Source: Variovorax sp.
Lineage (GTDB): Bacteria; Pseudomonadota; Gammaproteobacteria; Burkholderiales; Burkholderiaceae_C
Direction: 5' to 3'
Length of the DNA stretch: 64,000 bases
Assembly: GCA_025352265.1 (NCBI GenBank)
Contig: JANXTS010000045.1
Coordinates: forward strand, 1-64,000
Numbering within the stretch: the stretch's first letter is position 1; every line of letters begins with the position of its first letter. The notes beneath the pieces are model-generated. The model was given only the letters and a program-made list of their open reading frames with translations, made no database searches and had not been told where the DNA came from. Both the position numbers and the translations under genes were made by a program. Of this stretch, positions 46,436-56,510 are shown piece by piece.

Positions 46436-47017
46436 ATGCAACGCATTCTCATCCTGGCCTCCACCTCCCGATACCGGCGCGAACTTCTCGGCCGCTTGCT
46501 CCTGCCCTTCGAAGTTCACGCGCCGGATGTCGACGAAACGCCGTATCCCCAAGAGGCTCCACGAGCGCTTGCCGAGCGCCTCGCGCTTGAAAAGGCAAAT
46601 GCCGTAGCCATACGATTCCCCGAAGCCATAGTGATCGGCTCCGACCAAGTCGCCGATCTGGCTGGCGAAGCGCTCGGCAAACCCGGCGACCATGCGCGCG
46701 CCACTCTCCAGCTGCGGCGCATGCGCGGCCAGACCCTGATATTTCAGACGGCAGTAGCGGTCGTGTGCCACGCCACCCGCTTTGTGCAGCACGACATCGC
46801 TCCAGTGCGCGTCGTCTTCCGCGAACTCGGCGACGACGCCATCGACAACTATTTGCATGCAGAGCGACCATACGACTGCGCCGGCAGCGCAAAGAGCGAA
46901 GGACTGGGTATTGCGTTGCTAGAAGCCATAGACAGCGACGACCCAACGGCGCTTATTGGCCTTCCGTTGATTCGCACATGCCGCATGTTGCGCGCCGCCG
47001 GGGTCGAACTGCTTTGA
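46436..47017 (+). CDS. Maf-like nucleotide pyrophosphatase (YceF type)
   Basis: 193 residues from ATG 46436. LILASTSRYRRELLGRL at the N-terminus is the Maf signature; VDETPYPQE and VIGSDQVADLAGEALGKPGD carry the catalytic Asp. The C-terminal AGSAKSEGLGIALLE is conserved. YceF-type Maf proteins hydrolyse m7GTP and related modified nucleotides. Divergent from yceD, as in many proteobacteria. The open frame upstream overlaps yceD and is ignored. Confidence 0.92.
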   Translation: MQRILILASTSRYRRELLGRLLLPFEVHAPDVDETPYPQEAPRALAERLALEKANAVAIRFPEAIVIGSDQVADLAGEALGKPGDHARATLQLRRMRGQTLIFQTAVAVVCHATRFVQHDIAPVRVVFRELGDDAIDNYLHAERPYDCAGSAKSEGLGIALLEAIDSDDPTALIGLPLIRTCRMLRAAGVELL

Positions 47018-47772
47018 CGCCGGGCAAGCTCTATCTGGTGCCTGCGCCGCTCGATTTCGGGTGCGACGTCCAGGCGCCGTTGCAGGACGCGCTTCCGCTT
47101 GGTACGCTGCAGACGGCCTCAACCATCACCCACTGGATCTGCGAAAACGCTAAATCTGCGAGGGCCTATCTCAAGCGCATCGATGCGGTGACTCCTTTGG
47201 CCGCACCGTTGCAGGCGCAGAGCATCCAAGAACTGCCACGGGAAGTTCACAAAAAAGGCGATCACGCCGGCCAATTCGATGCTAGGCCGCTGTTGGCCGC
47301 GGCACTGGAGGGACATGACATCGGCCTGCTGAGCGAAGCCGGTATGCCGGCTGTGGCCGACCCCGGCTCGTCGGTTGCCCGCGCCGCCCACGAACTTGGG
47401 ATCACCGTCGTGCCGCTGACAGGCCCGGTATCGCTGTTGCTGGCGCTCGCGGCGAGCGGGCTCAACGGCCAGAACTTCGCCTTCGTTGGCTATCTCCCGC
47501 AAGATGCCGATGCCCGCAACCAACGTATTCGCGAGCTCGAAACACTTGCATTGCGCACAGGCCAAACGCAGCTTTTCATCGAGACGCCCTATCGCAACAC
47601 TTCGATGCTCCAGGCGCTCACGCACACGCTGCAACACAACACACGGCTTGCGGTGGCCCGCGGCTTGACGCTGCCGACAGCTAGCGTTCGGAGCGACACC
47701 GTAAAAGCTTGGCGCGCCAAGGCGGTTGCTGTCGACGAGCGTTTGCCTGCTGTGTTTGCGATCGGACGCTAG
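47014..47772 (+). CDS. SAM-dependent methyltransferase, tetrapyrrole methylase family (RsmI-like)
   Basis: 252 residues. It starts with TTG at 47014, sharing bases with the maf stop (TTGA). LYLVPAPLDFG, ISLLSEAGMPAVADPGSSVARAAHELGI and VPLTGPVSLLLALAASGLNGQNFAFVGYLP match the tetrapyrrole methylase fold used by RsmI (2'-O-methylation of 16S C1402). However the first strand lacks the usual TPIGN motif, so it is a divergent paralogue and its substrate may differ. It follows maf, a frequent neighbour in related genomes. Confidence 0.83.
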   Translation: MTPGKLYLVPAPLDFGCDVQAPLQDALPLGTLQTASTITHWICENAKSARAYLKRIDAVTPLAAPLQAQSIQELPREVHKKGDHAGQFDARPLLAAALEGHDIGLLSEAGMPAVADPGSSVARAAHELGITVVPLTGPVSLLLALAASGLNGQNFAFVGYLPQDADARNQRIRELETLALRTGQTQLFIETPYRNTSMLQALTHTLQHNTRLAVARGLTLPTASVRSDTVKAWRAKAVAVDERLPAVFAIGR

Positions 47773-47774
47773 CG

Positions 47775-48944
47775 TTGAACGCTGCATCGACCATCGATCG
47801 GGTCAGCGACGCCCTCGCCGCCCGCTCCCGTGGGGCGACACGTTCGCAGTTCTTTTTCTCAGGGTTCATCTTTGCGACGTGGGGCGTCCATGTGCCGACC
47901 GTCAAGGCGCACTACGGGATCGACGAGGCGCAGCTAGGCCTCGCCATGCTCGCCGGGGGTTTCGGCGCGCTTGCCGGCTTGTCGCAAGCCGGCCGCCTGA
48001 TAGGTCGTTACGGGGCACGAAGCATCAGCGCGCTGTGCGGATGCTTTTATGCGCTGCTGCTGGCCGGCCTACTCTCGATGCCTGACTACGCATCGCTACT
48101 GATGTTGCTGGCCGGCTTCGGTCTGGTGACGAGCGTTTTCGATGTGGCCATCAACACTGAGGCCGCGCAAATCGAATTGCGCAGCGGCAAGCCGTTGATG
48201 AGCGGCATGCACGGCATGTTCAGCCTCGGTGGCATGGCGGGCGCCGTAAGTGGCAGCGCGGCGCTTGCGGCGGGTTTCCCACCTCAATGGCACCTATTCG
48301 CTGTCGCGATAGTCATGGCAGTTGGCGTCGCCCTGTCCGCCAGCTGGATGTCCCCCAAACCGTCAGCGACGAACACTCCGCCGGAGCCAGGGTTTCGACT
48401 GCCCCACGGCGCGCTCTTGATCCTCGGGGTGCTGGCGGCGCTCGGCTTGATCGCGGAAGGGGCCATCTACGACTGGAGCGTGCTCTATTTGCAGCAGGAA
48501 CTCGGCAGCCAGCAGCAGCAGGCGGCACTCGCCTATGCGAGCTTTTCGGGAGCGATGGCGGCGGCGCGTTTTGGTGGCGATGCTATGCGCGCGCGCTTTG
48601 CGCCGTCTGTTCTGCTGCGCTGGAGTGCTTTGCTGGCGGCGGCATCGATGTCGCTCGTATTGATAACCGGCCAGCCTTGGCTCGCTCTAGTCGGCTTTGC
48701 CGGTGTCGGCGTAGGTTTCGCGAATGTGGTGCCAATCTTGTTTTCTGCTTCGGCACGCGTGCCTGGCGTCGAACCTGCGCGGGGCATCGCAGCAGTATCG
48801 GCCGCCGCTTATCTGGGACTCATGGCCGGCCCGCCAATGATCGGACTGCTCGCCCGACTCGGCTCGCTGACTGCGGCGTTGTATGTCGTTGTACTCTTTG
48901 CCTTGGCGTTGGCGGCTTCTGCCCGGTACGCCAACGCCCGATGA
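47775..48944 (+). CDS. MFS transporter
   Basis: 389 residues from TTG 47775, three bases after the methyltransferase stop. About 12 membrane segments, with the conserved MFS loop between helices 2 and 3 seen as GRLIGRYGARS near residue 77. INTEAAQIELRSGKPLMSGMHGMFSLGGMAGA near 135 and GLIAEGAIYDWSVLYL near 225 resemble the YbjJ/FucP-like branch. Substrate unknown. The start is uncertain because an open frame continues upstream to 47709 over the previous gene. Convergent with sppA, 33 bp apart. Confidence 0.85.
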   Translation: MNAASTIDRVSDALAARSRGATRSQFFFSGFIFATWGVHVPTVKAHYGIDEAQLGLAMLAGGFGALAGLSQAGRLIGRYGARSISALCGCFYALLLAGLLSMPDYASLLMLLAGFGLVTSVFDVAINTEAAQIELRSGKPLMSGMHGMFSLGGMAGAVSGSAALAAGFPPQWHLFAVAIVMAVGVALSASWMSPKPSATNTPPEPGFRLPHGALLILGVLAALGLIAEGAIYDWSVLYLQQELGSQQQQAALAYASFSGAMAAARFGGDAMRARFAPSVLLRWSALLAAASMSLVLITGQPWLALVGFAGVGVGFANVVPILFSASARVPGVEPARGIAAVSAAAYLGLMAGPPMIGLLARLGSLTAALYVVVLFALALAASARYANAR

Positions 48945-48977
48945 AACTTTGGCGGAAGCAACCAGCGTCCGCGCAAC

Positions 48978-50021
48978 TTATCGCAGGATTGGCACCGTGT
49001 GCAGCGCACGAATGGACGCATCGCCCATCGCAGCGCCGAACTTCTTCGCCAACTTCTCTGCCACGTTGTCGCGACGCGTGTAGTCGATGACTTCTTCCGC
49101 TTTGACGATTTCGCGCGCCACGTAGTCGACATTGCCCAACTGATCGGCCAAGCCCAGATCGATGGCTTGCTGACCGCTCCAGAACAAGCCGCTAAACAAG
49201 CCCGGCGTATTGAGCTTGAGCCGATCGCCGCGACCAGTTTTCACCACGTTGATGAACTGCTCATGGATCTGGTCTATGAGCTGCTGGGCATGAGCGCGTT
49301 GCGCGTCGTTGACTGGGCTGAACGGATCGAGAAACCCTTTGTTCTCGCCCGAGATGATCAAACGTCGTTCGACACCGAACTTTTCCATGGTGCCGGTAAA
49401 ACCGAATCCGTCCATCAAAACGCCGATGCTTCCGACGATGCTGGCTTTATCGACAAAGATTTTGTCGGTCGCCGCAGCGATGTAGTACGCCGCCGAGGCG
49501 CAGGTCTCTTCGACCACTGCGTACACCGGCTTTTTGTATTTAGCCTTCAGCCGCTTGATCTCGTCGTTGATGATGCCAGCCTGCACGGGGCTGCCGCCGG
49601 GGGAGTTGATCAACAGCACAACAGCCTTTGCGCCATCGTCCTCGAAAGCAGTCTTCATTGCGGCGACCACGAACTCAGCGCTCGCATCGGCGCCGTTGGC
49701 GATCTCGCCTTTGATCTCAACGACTGCCGTGTGTGACGTGGTTTTCGCCGTTGTTGGCGTGGCGCGCGATATCCCGAACCACACCAGGAAGATGAAAAAG
49801 AGCAGCCAGCTCAGCCGTACGAACGTCTTCCAGCGACGCGTGGCCTTCTGCTCTCTTAATGCCGCAAAGGCGAGCTTCTCGAGCGTCGCGCGCTCCCAAC
49901 CCATCGCCAGTGTCGGGTTAGCTTTGCCTGTGTTCTTGAGACTGCTGTTGGCAGATGGAGCGGTCGCTGCGGGATCAAGGGGCTCAAAACCTTCAGGCTC
50001 TGTGCGGTTCGGGTCGGTCAT
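48978..50021 (-). CDS. sppA: Signal peptide peptidase SppA, short form (S49 peptidase)
   Basis: 347 residues. A cytoplasmic N-terminal tail of about 65 residues is followed by one membrane helix (LSWLLFFIFLVWFGIS). The S49 domain has LLINSPGGSPVQAG near 138, the catalytic Ser in ETCASAAYYIAAATDKI near 175 and VGSIGVLMDGFGF. The catalytic Lys follows later in the domain. It degrades membrane-embedded signal peptides. It lacks the N-terminal duplicated domain of E. coli SppA, like the archaeal and Gram-positive short forms. Followed from the Rieske gene by 12 bp. Confidence 0.9.
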   Translation of the reverse strand: MTDPNRTEPEGFEPLDPAATAPSANSSLKNTGKANPTLAMGWERATLEKLAFAALREQKATRRWKTFVRLSWLLFFIFLVWFGISRATPTTAKTTSHTAVVEIKGEIANGADASAEFVVAAMKTAFEDDGAKAVVLLINSPGGSPVQAGIINDEIKRLKAKYKKPVYAVVEETCASAAYYIAAATDKIFVDKASIVGSIGVLMDGFGFTGTMEKFGVERRLIISGENKGFLDPFSPVNDAQRAHAQQLIDQIHEQFINVVKTGRGDRLKLNTPGLFSGLFWSGQQAIDLGLADQLGNVDYVAREIVKAEEVIDYTRRDNVAEKLAKKFGAAMGDASIRALHTVPILR

Positions 50022-50033
50022 GTAGGAAACGGC

Positions 50034-50399
50034 TCAAAAAGCCATAGGTTGGAGGTTCCAATTAGTATGCCAGTGCACCACACCGCCACTCTCACTGAGG
50101 TTGATCTTGACGAGGCCACCGCGGCACGGGCCCCCGGCGCATTTGCCGGTGTCGGGTGCATACACGGCACCATGCGTCGCGCACAGCAGCCATCGGCCAC
50201 TGTCGTCGAAAAAGCGGTTGGGCTGAAAATCCATTTCTAACGCGACATGGCTACACCGGTTCAGATATGCACGCGGCACGCCTTCGAACCGGACTGCGAA
50301 GCCACGGCAGGTTTCGCCCGCGTACACAACGTCGAACGGAACTGCTCGACCCCCTTCGATGAGGTCGGCCACACTGCACAGCGGAATTCCCTCGTTCAT
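50034..50399 (-). CDS. Rieske [2Fe-2S] domain protein, ferredoxin type
   Basis: 121 residues from ATG 50399. The two Rieske motifs are present: Cys-x-His in LNRCSHVALEMD near residue 50 and Cys-x2-His in WLLCATHGAVYAP near 72. An isolated domain without oxygenase or membrane parts. It is encoded between a Gph-like phosphatase and sppA; its redox partner is not evident. The frame is open 18 codons upstream but homology begins at MNEGIPLCSVADL. Confidence 0.88.
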   Translation of the reverse strand: MNEGIPLCSVADLIEGGRAVPFDVVYAGETCRGFAVRFEGVPRAYLNRCSHVALEMDFQPNRFFDDSGRWLLCATHGAVYAPDTGKCAGGPCRGGLVKINLSESGGVVHWHTNWNLQPMAF

Positions 50400-50431
50400 G
50401 AGGCCGATCACCGTCGGTTTCGCCAAGGCCC

Positions 50432-51118
50432 TCAGGCGTTGACTGCAAGCCAATCTGCGAGGCTCGCGACCGAATGCGCCACATAGAGCGGTTTGAATTC
50501 ATCGAAGGCACCTGGTTCGTGAGCCCCGTAGCTCACTCCTACGCTGGCGCAGCCCGCGTTGATCGCCAACTGAAGGTCGTGCGTCGTGTCGCCGATCATC
50601 AGAGTGCGCTCGGCCGAAACATCGAGTTCTTCCATCAATTCGAGCAGCATGCGCGGATGCGGCTTGCCGGCAGTTTCGTCGGCAGTGCGAGAGGTGTCGA
50701 ATCGGTCGCGTAGCGCGACCGTTGCCAGCGCATCGTTCAATCCGCGACGCGACTTGCCAGTGGCGACCGCTAGCTTGTGGCCGCGCGCGCGCAGCGCATC
50801 GATCATCGCAAGCACGCCATCGAAAAGCACCAGGTCGTCCTGATGCTGCAAATAGTGATGTCGGTAGCGGGCTCCCAGCTCAGCGTACTTCTCTTTCGGC
50901 ACGTCGGGCGCAGCACGCGCCAGCGCCTCCGCGAGCCCCAGGCCGATGACCCACGCCGCATCATCTTCGCTCGGCTTGGCGCCGCCGACGTCGATCACCG
51001 CCGCCTGGATGCAGCGCGCGATCAGGCGCGTGGAGTCGTAGAGCGTGCCGTCCCAGTCGAAGGCGATCAGGTCGAAGCGGAGGGGTCGGGCGGCAAAGGA
51101 ATTTGTGGAATCGGTCAT
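50432..51118 (-). CDS. HAD family phosphatase, Gph-like
   Basis: 228 residues. Motif I FDLIAFDWDGTLYDST near residue 18, motif II AVATGKSRRGL near 118, motif III Lys in AGKPHPRM near 150, motif IV MIGDTTHDLQLA near 175. Subclass I with a helical cap; closest in layout to phosphoglycolate phosphatase. It is often found next to rluC in betaproteobacteria. Its ATG overlaps the rluC stop (ATGA). Confidence 0.88.
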   Translation of the reverse strand: MTDSTNSFAARPLRFDLIAFDWDGTLYDSTRLIARCIQAAVIDVGGAKPSEDDAAWVIGLGLAEALARAAPDVPKEKYAELGARYRHHYLQHQDDLVLFDGVLAMIDALRARGHKLAVATGKSRRGLNDALATVALRDRFDTSRTADETAGKPHPRMLLELMEELDVSAERTLMIGDTTHDLQLAINAGCASVGVSYGAHEPGAFDEFKPLYVAHSVASLADWLAVNA

Positions 51119-52200
51119 GCGTCGGATGTCAGGGTCGGATGTTGGGCCAGTGTGTCGAGCGCTGATGGCGGCATGAGCGCTTGCAGATCGAGCGGGAGGC
51201 CAGTCTGCAGCGAAACACGTTCACCACTTGCCGGATGTGTGAACTGAAGCCGCCAGGCATGCAAAAACATGCGCGTCAGTCCAACTTTCGTCAAAGCGCG
51301 ATGTCGGTCTGACGCACCATATTTATCGTCGCCCGCGATGGCGTGGCCGGCGGACGCGAGATGCACCCGGATCTGGTGGGTACGTCCAGTCTTGATGGTT
51401 ACGGCGAGAAGCGACATCGGCCCGGCATCGCCCGGCAGAGTGAGTCGCGCGAGAACGCGCACCAGCGTCACTGCGCGCATCGCATCCGGATGGTCTTTGG
51501 CAACCACCCGCACCCGGCGCTCCCCGGCCTCAGGGGCGCCGTCTTTACCGGGCAACAAGTACCTTGCGAGTGGCGCGTCCAGCACTTTCTTGTTGGCCGG
51601 CCAAGTCCCCTCGACCAGCGCCAGATACGTCTTGCCCGTCTCGCGTTCGCGAAACTGCTCTTGCAGCGCGGTCAACGCGCTCCGCTTTTTGGCGACAAGC
51701 AGGATTCCGGACGTGTCTCGATCGAGCCGGTGCACAAGTTCCAGGAACTTGGCCGTCGGGCGCGCCGTTCGCAGTTGCTCGATAACGCCGAAGCTCACGC
51801 CGCTGCCGCCATGCACAGCAACGCCTGCCGGCTTGTCGATCGCGAGCAGCGCGTCGTCCTCCAGCAGCACTGGAAACTGCCGAGCCGGTGCGGGCCTGGC
51901 CGCATTTTCTTCCGCGCGTGCGGAAACACGCACTGGCGGCAAACGCAACACATCGTCGCGCTTGATTCGGGTCTCTGCTTGCGCCCTGCCCTTATTGATG
52001 CGCACCTCGCCGGAGCGAATGATCCGATAGACGTGCGTCTTTGGAACGCCCTTCAGGTTGCGGAACAAAAAGTTGTCGAGTCGCTGTCCGGCCGACTCTT
52101 CATCGACTGTCAAAAATTTGACGACTGCTTCCGGCGACCCCATTTCAGTGGCCGCAGGGCTCGGCTTCACACCTATAATCTTTTTCACCAGCGCGGTCAT
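51115..52200 (-). CDS. rluC: 23S rRNA pseudouridine synthase, RluC type
   Basis: 361 residues. The N-terminal S4 RNA-binding domain spans about residues 33-90 (GQRLDNFLFRNLKGVPKTHVYRIIRSGEVRINK). The catalytic Asp is in LVHRLDRDTSGILLVAKKRSA near 167, and GRTHQIRVHLASAGHAIAGDDKYG is the conserved C-terminal motif. It modifies 23S U955, U2504 and U2580 in E. coli. Divergent from rne, as in E. coli, with more than 500 bp between the start codons. Confidence 0.94.
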   Translation of the reverse strand: MTALVKKIIGVKPSPAATEMGSPEAVVKFLTVDEESAGQRLDNFLFRNLKGVPKTHVYRIIRSGEVRINKGRAQAETRIKRDDVLRLPPVRVSARAEENAARPAPARQFPVLLEDDALLAIDKPAGVAVHGGSGVSFGVIEQLRTARPTAKFLELVHRLDRDTSGILLVAKKRSALTALQEQFRERETGKTYLALVEGTWPANKKVLDAPLARYLLPGKDGAPEAGERRVRVVAKDHPDAMRAVTLVRVLARLTLPGDAGPMSLLAVTIKTGRTHQIRVHLASAGHAIAGDDKYGASDRHRALTKVGLTRMFLHAWRLQFTHPASGERVSLQTGLPLDLQALMPPSALDTLAQHPTLTSDA

Positions 52201-52741
52201 GTAAGTGCTTGATTAGACAGAAGTTTAGAGCACTGACACCTGCGCTGTGAGGTCGATGCCGCTTTGGCGTTGAGTTCGCAAGCCAAGCGCAACGGCGCAC
52301 GGCGGCGAGCAAGACATCCAAGTCAAGCCGACGCCCACGAAACACCGATACGGAATACCCAGCAAAAAGCCCTCCAGCTTTTTGCGGATCAAAGCGAGTC
52401 CCTTGTGTTGATGCTGCTGATTCAGATCTGCCTGCGCTGCCCCACCTGGCTAAAGCCCGGTTGGCCAGTGGCCTCGGGCATTGAATCGCCTGCAGCGCGC
52501 GCCACCCTTGCGCAACCCGCCGTCGAACCGATGGCAAGTCAACACCGAATTTGGCTCGCGCCCATCCACGCGCCCCCACCCCGTTTGTCGTTGAGCTGAC
52601 GCTCAAACGGCTGACCGCGCTCGTCGCGAGAGGCTGGGACATTCGGGGCCAAGCGGCAATTCCTTCGTTTCGCAGGCGTCGTCCGTGCATCGTTGGCTCG
52701 TCATGAGCCGGTCAGAACGATACGAACAAGGACAACCCAAT
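52201..52741 (+). promoter_or_regulatory. Long rluC-rne intergenic region, probable rne 5' leader
   Basis: About 540 bp without a supported gene. It holds a perfect 9-bp stem GCAAAAAGC-CCTCCA-GCTTTTTGC (52362-52385) and a second stem TTGAGC-TGAC-GCTCAA (52591-52606). Neither is followed by a T-run. In E. coli, rne has a long 5' untranslated region whose stem-loops let RNase E control its own mRNA; the same role is inferred here. A 111-codon open frame inside has no recognisable features. Confidence 0.5.
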
Positions 52742-55700
52742 ATGAAGCGGATGTTGATCAATGCCACGCAGCCTGAAGAGCGCCGCCTGGCCATCGTCGA
52801 CGGGCAAAAGCTCCTCGACTACGAGATCGAAATCGAAGGGCGCGAACAGCGCAAGGGCAACATCTACAAAGCCGTCGTGACGCGCGTCGAGCCATCGCTC
52901 GAAGCCTGCTTTGTCGACTACGGTGAAGATCGCCACGGCTTTCTGCCGTTCAAGGAAATCTCCAAGCAGTACTTCGCTGAAGGCGTGTCGGCAAGCCAGG
53001 CCCGCATTCAGGACGCAATCCGAGAAGGCCAGGAACTGGTCGTGCAAGTTGAGAAGGAAGAGCGCGGCAACAAGGGCGCAGCTCTAACGACCTTCATTTC
53101 GCTGGCCGGGCGCTACGTCGTGCTGATGCCCAACAACCCTCGCGGCGGTGGCGTTTCGCGCCGCATCGAGGGCGAAGATCGGGCCGAGCTCAAGGAAAAC
53201 ATGGACCAGCTGGAGTACCCGAAGGGTGCCAGCATCATCGCCCGCACCGCCGGCATCGGCCGCTCCGCACCTGAACTGCAGTGGGACTTGAATTACCTGC
53301 TCAAGCTGTGGACGGCCATCGACGGCGCATCGAAGGGCGCGAAGGGCGCCTTCCTGATCTATCAGGAGTCGAGCCTAGTCATCCGCGCCATCCGTGACTA
53401 CTTCAACCACGACATCGGCGACATCCTGATCGACACCGACGACATCTATGAGCAGGCACAGCAGTTCATGGCGCATGTCATGCCCGAGCACGCCGCCCGC
53501 GTAAAACGCTACCGCGACGACGCGGCACTGTTCAGCCGCTTTCAGATCGAGCACCAGATCGAATCGGCTTACGCCCGCACCGTTCAGCTTCCGAGCGGCG
53601 GCGCCATCGTGATCGACCATACCGAAGCGCTGGTTTCTGTCGACGTCAACTCGGCCCGTGCTATCAAGGGCGGAGACATCGAAGAAACCGCCACCCGCAC
53701 CAACCTGGAAGCCGCCGACGAAGTAGCCCGCCAGATGCGCCTGCGCGACTTGGGCGGCCTGATCGTCATCGACTTCATCGACATGGACGAGTCGAAGAAC
53801 CGCCGCGAAGTCGAAAGCCGCCTGCGCGATGCGCTGCGGCAAGATCGCGCACGCGTGCAGTTCGGGTCCATCAGCAAGTTTGGCCTGATGGAAATGAGCC
53901 GTCAGCGCCTGAAGCCAGCGCTCAGCGAAGGTTCTTCGATCCCCTGCCCACGTTGCGGCGGGTCGGGCCATATCCGCGACACTGAATCGAGTGCGCTGCA
54001 GATCCTGCGGATCATTCAAGAGGAATGCTTGAAGGACAACACCGCCGCGGTGCACGTTCAAGTGCCGGTCGAAGTCGCGTCGTTCCTCCTGAACGAAAAG
54101 CGCCCGGAAATTGCCAAGATCGAGCTTAAGCAGCGCGTCACCGTGTTGATGGTTCCCAACAAGACGCTGGAAACCCCGAACTACCGGCTCGAACGCCTGA
54201 AGCACGACGATCCGCGTCTCGACCACATCGAAGCCAGCTACAAAATGGCCGAAGAGATTGAAGACCCGACTTCGGTCACGCGCCGCTCACAAGAGCCTAC
54301 CAACAAGCAGACGCCGATCATTAAAGGCGTGCTACCCGATGCGCCGGCTCCCGTGGTGCCACCCAAACCTGAAGTCGTGCGCGCAGCACCGGTGGCGGCG
54401 CCAATAGCGGCGGCGCAAGCCCCGGTCGCGCCTCCGGTGATTGCCAAGGCAGCTGCGGAAACCGGCTTCTTTGCCAAGCTCAAGAACTGGTTTGCCGCAC
54501 CGGCAGCGCCTGCACCGACACCAGCGCCTGCCGTCATTCCGGTGGAAGCGCCCAAGCCGACGCGTCGCGACGGGCGTTCGGCGCGCGACGGCGAAGGCCG
54601 GGGAGCACGTGAAGGCGAGCCACGCCGTGGTGGCCGCGGCGGCGAAGGCCGCGGCCGCGACGGCGATCGCCGCGGTGGCCGTGGCGGCGAGCGCCGCGAC
54701 GGAGAACGTCAAGGCGGAGAACGCCGCGAGCCTGGCGAAGGTCAAACCGAAGTGCGTAGTGAAGCGCAAATCCGGGAGCCGCGCGAAGCGCGTGAGATAC
54801 GCGAACCACGGGAACCGCGCGAAGGCCGCGGGCCCCGCGAGGGCGAACGTCGTGGCCGCGGCGGACGCCGCGACACGGAAGTGCGCACGGACGACCCCGG
54901 AACCCTGGAGGGCACTGCGCTAGCCGGTGCGGCCGCAACTCCGCAGGCACTGGCTGGTGAACCCGGCGCAGCGACCTCCGAACGCGCGCCACGCGGACGT
55001 GGTGAGCGGCGTGATCGCTCGGATCGTAACGACAGGGGCGATCGCAACGCGGATGCGCCGCGTGATCGAGGCGCCGATGCGCCAACCGGCGCAATTGCCG
55101 ATGGCAGCGTCGAGAGTGCTTCAGGCGGCGAGCGCATCCCGCGCAGCGGACGTGGCGAAGAGCGTCCGTTTCGTGGCGAGCGCGCCGAGCGTGGTGAAGG
55201 TCGCCGCGAGCGCAGACCGGAAGACGATGTTCGCCTTGGCGAGGACGCAGCCCAGCGAGCGCAGCAGCCCGACCTGATCAGGGAGTCCACCGAGGGCAGT
55301 CAACAAAGCGATGCGAACGGTATCGAGGCTCCGCGCCGTGATGGCGACGACCGTCGCGGCCGCTCGCGCGACCGATTCGGTCGTGATCGCCGTGAAAGGG
55401 CGCCGCGAGAGGGCGCCGAAGAAGCTGGCATAAATGTGCCTGCCCCCGAGCCGCTAGTGCAATCGGAAGAGGCCGGCGAACAGGCCGAAGCGACTGCACC
55501 TGCGTCGTACTTTGCACCCTTCCGAGCAGCTGCAGCCCAGGCAGCAGCCTCGGTTGCGCCTGCTGGCAATACGCTGAATGCAGCCGGCAGCATTGCGGAA
55601 ACTATTGCCGTTGCTGCGGCGCCAGCGCCAGCGCTGGCAGCAGTACCGGCACCAGCACCAGTCAGTGCATCTACCGCGCCTCAGACCGAGCGGGCTCTGC

Positions 55701-55972
55701 CGAAGGTTCAGCCGTTCGAACTACCTCTTGCGGAGTTGGCACAGATCGCCGAAGGCTCGGGACTGCATTGGGTGAATTCCGATGCGGTACGGATCGCACA
55801 TGCACAGGCCGCCATGGCAGCAGAGCCGCGGCCGGCGCACGTGCCGCGCCCTCGCCCGCCCGCAGTGGTGCGGGAAGAAGGCTCGTTGGTACTGGTCGAG
55901 ACGCGGCGCGACTTGGGTGGCATGACGCTTCCGTTCGAGCAAACCGGTCAGAAAATCGACGCGGCGCGCTAA
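52742..55972 (+). CDS. rne: Ribonuclease E
   Basis: 1076 residues from ATG 52742 ([15 protein letters not shown]). The S1 domain spans about 37-120 ([23 protein letters not shown]), followed by the RNase H-like and DNase I-like catalytic parts. Metal-binding Asp residues are in [10 protein letters not shown] near 305 and [12 protein letters not shown] near 350, and the Zn-link is CPRCGGSGH near 402. From about 540 the scaffold arm is an Ala/Pro linker, then an Arg/Glu/Gly-rich low-complexity region to about 950, ending in a conserved motif [13 protein letters not shown] near 1010. The arm probably binds RNA and degradosome partners. Ribosome binding site AAGGA about 12 bases upstream. Confidence 0.96.
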   Translation: MKRMLINATQPEERRLAIVDGQKLLDYEIEIEGREQRKGNIYKAVVTRVEPSLEACFVDYGEDRHGFLPFKEISKQYFAEGVSASQARIQDAIREGQELVVQVEKEERGNKGAALTTFISLAGRYVVLMPNNPRGGGVSRRIEGEDRAELKENMDQLEYPKGASIIARTAGIGRSAPELQWDLNYLLKLWTAIDGASKGAKGAFLIYQESSLVIRAIRDYFNHDIGDILIDTDDIYEQAQQFMAHVMPEHAARVKRYRDDAALFSRFQIEHQIESAYARTVQLPSGGAIVIDHTEALVSVDVNSARAIKGGDIEETATRTNLEAADEVARQMRLRDLGGLIVIDFIDMDESKNRREVESRLRDALRQDRARVQFGSISKFGLMEMSRQRLKPALSEGSSIPCPRCGGSGHIRDTESSALQILRIIQEECLKDNTAAVHVQVPVEVASFLLNEKRPEIAKIELKQRVTVLMVPNKTLETPNYRLERLKHDDPRLDHIEASYKMAEEIEDPTSVTRRSQEPTNKQTPIIKGVLPDAPAPVVPPKPEVVRAAPVAAPIAAAQAPVAPPVIAKAAAETGFFAKLKNWFAAPAAPAPTPAPAVIPVEAPKPTRRDGRSARDGEGRGAREGEPRRGGRGGEGRGRDGDRRGGRGGERRDGERQGGERREPGEGQTEVRSEAQIREPREAREIREPREPREGRGPREGERRGRGGRRDTEVRTDDPGTLEGTALAGAAATPQALAGEPGAATSERAPRGRGERRDRSDRNDRGDRNADAPRDRGADAPTGAIADGSVESASGGERIPRSGRGEERPFRGERAERGEGRRERRPEDDVRLGEDAAQRAQQPDLIRESTEGSQQSDANGIEAPRRDGDDRRGRSRDRFGRDRRERAPREGAEEAGINVPAPEPLVQSEEAGEQAEATAPASYFAPFRAAAAQAAASVAPAGNTLNAAGSIAETIAVAAAPAPALAAVPAPAPVSASTAPQTERALPKVQPFELPLAELAQIAEGSGLHWVNSDAVRIAHAQAAMAAEPRPAHVPRPRPPAVVREEGSLVLVETRRDLGGMTLPFEQTGQKIDAAR

Positions 55973-55998
55973 GAAAAGCGCTCTCCGTTTCATCTGAA

Positions 55999-56023
55999 GG
56001 GCGGCAGTTGCCGCCCTTTTTTT
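55999..56023 (+). terminator. Intrinsic terminator of rne
   Basis: Perfect stem GGGCGGC-AGTT-GCCGCCC followed by TTTTTTT, 27 bp after the rne stop. It cleanly separates rne from the polysaccharide locus. Confidence 0.95.
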
Positions 56024-56510
56024 GTTCGATGCGAGCCATGGTCACAGGCTGCGCTGATCGGGCACCGGTTCTCTATATGGACAACCTGCCTAGCAAATTG
56101 CCATTCTGGTTCGCCATACGACCGGTAGCTATCACTGCTGCTCACCGCCACTGCGCAACGCAGCCGGTCAGGAGTCGTTTTTCCCTGATTTGTTCCCCCG
56201 CTCGCCTTTCAGACGATTACGGGTAATCCCCGAGAATTAGTTGGCATAACGGCGTGCCAAAGCAACATTTTTTGTCCAGTCCCATTAACATCTTGTCATA
56301 CAAAAGGACTACACTAATTCCTTCGAATGTTGCGGCGCATCAACCCGTCGTTACATCGTGTGCAGAGGGTAACTCTCCGATCTCGGTCGGAAGATGTACG
56401 GCATTTGCTGACACCACAAGCCAAGCCGGATGTGTTCGAATTCTTTCCTATAGTAGTAAAGCGTTACACTGCCGCGCTGTGGGCAGAAACCCTTTTTAGG
56501 GGGACTTTTC
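56024..56510 (+). promoter_or_regulatory. Intergenic region upstream of the polysaccharide locus
   Basis: About 490 bp with lower GC content than its surroundings and no supported gene. -10-like words are TATAGT (56449) and TACACT (56465); TTGTCA (56293) with TAATTC (56315) is another weak pair. The ribosome binding site AGGGGGA before the first gene is partly covered by the short stem CCCT-TTTT-AGGG (about 56490-56501). No ops/JUMPstart element was found. Confidence 0.4.

Noticed and set aside
52264..52599. 111-codon plus-strand frame in the rne leader
   Set aside because: No ribosome binding site, no family motif, and it reads through both leader hairpins; treated as untranslated.
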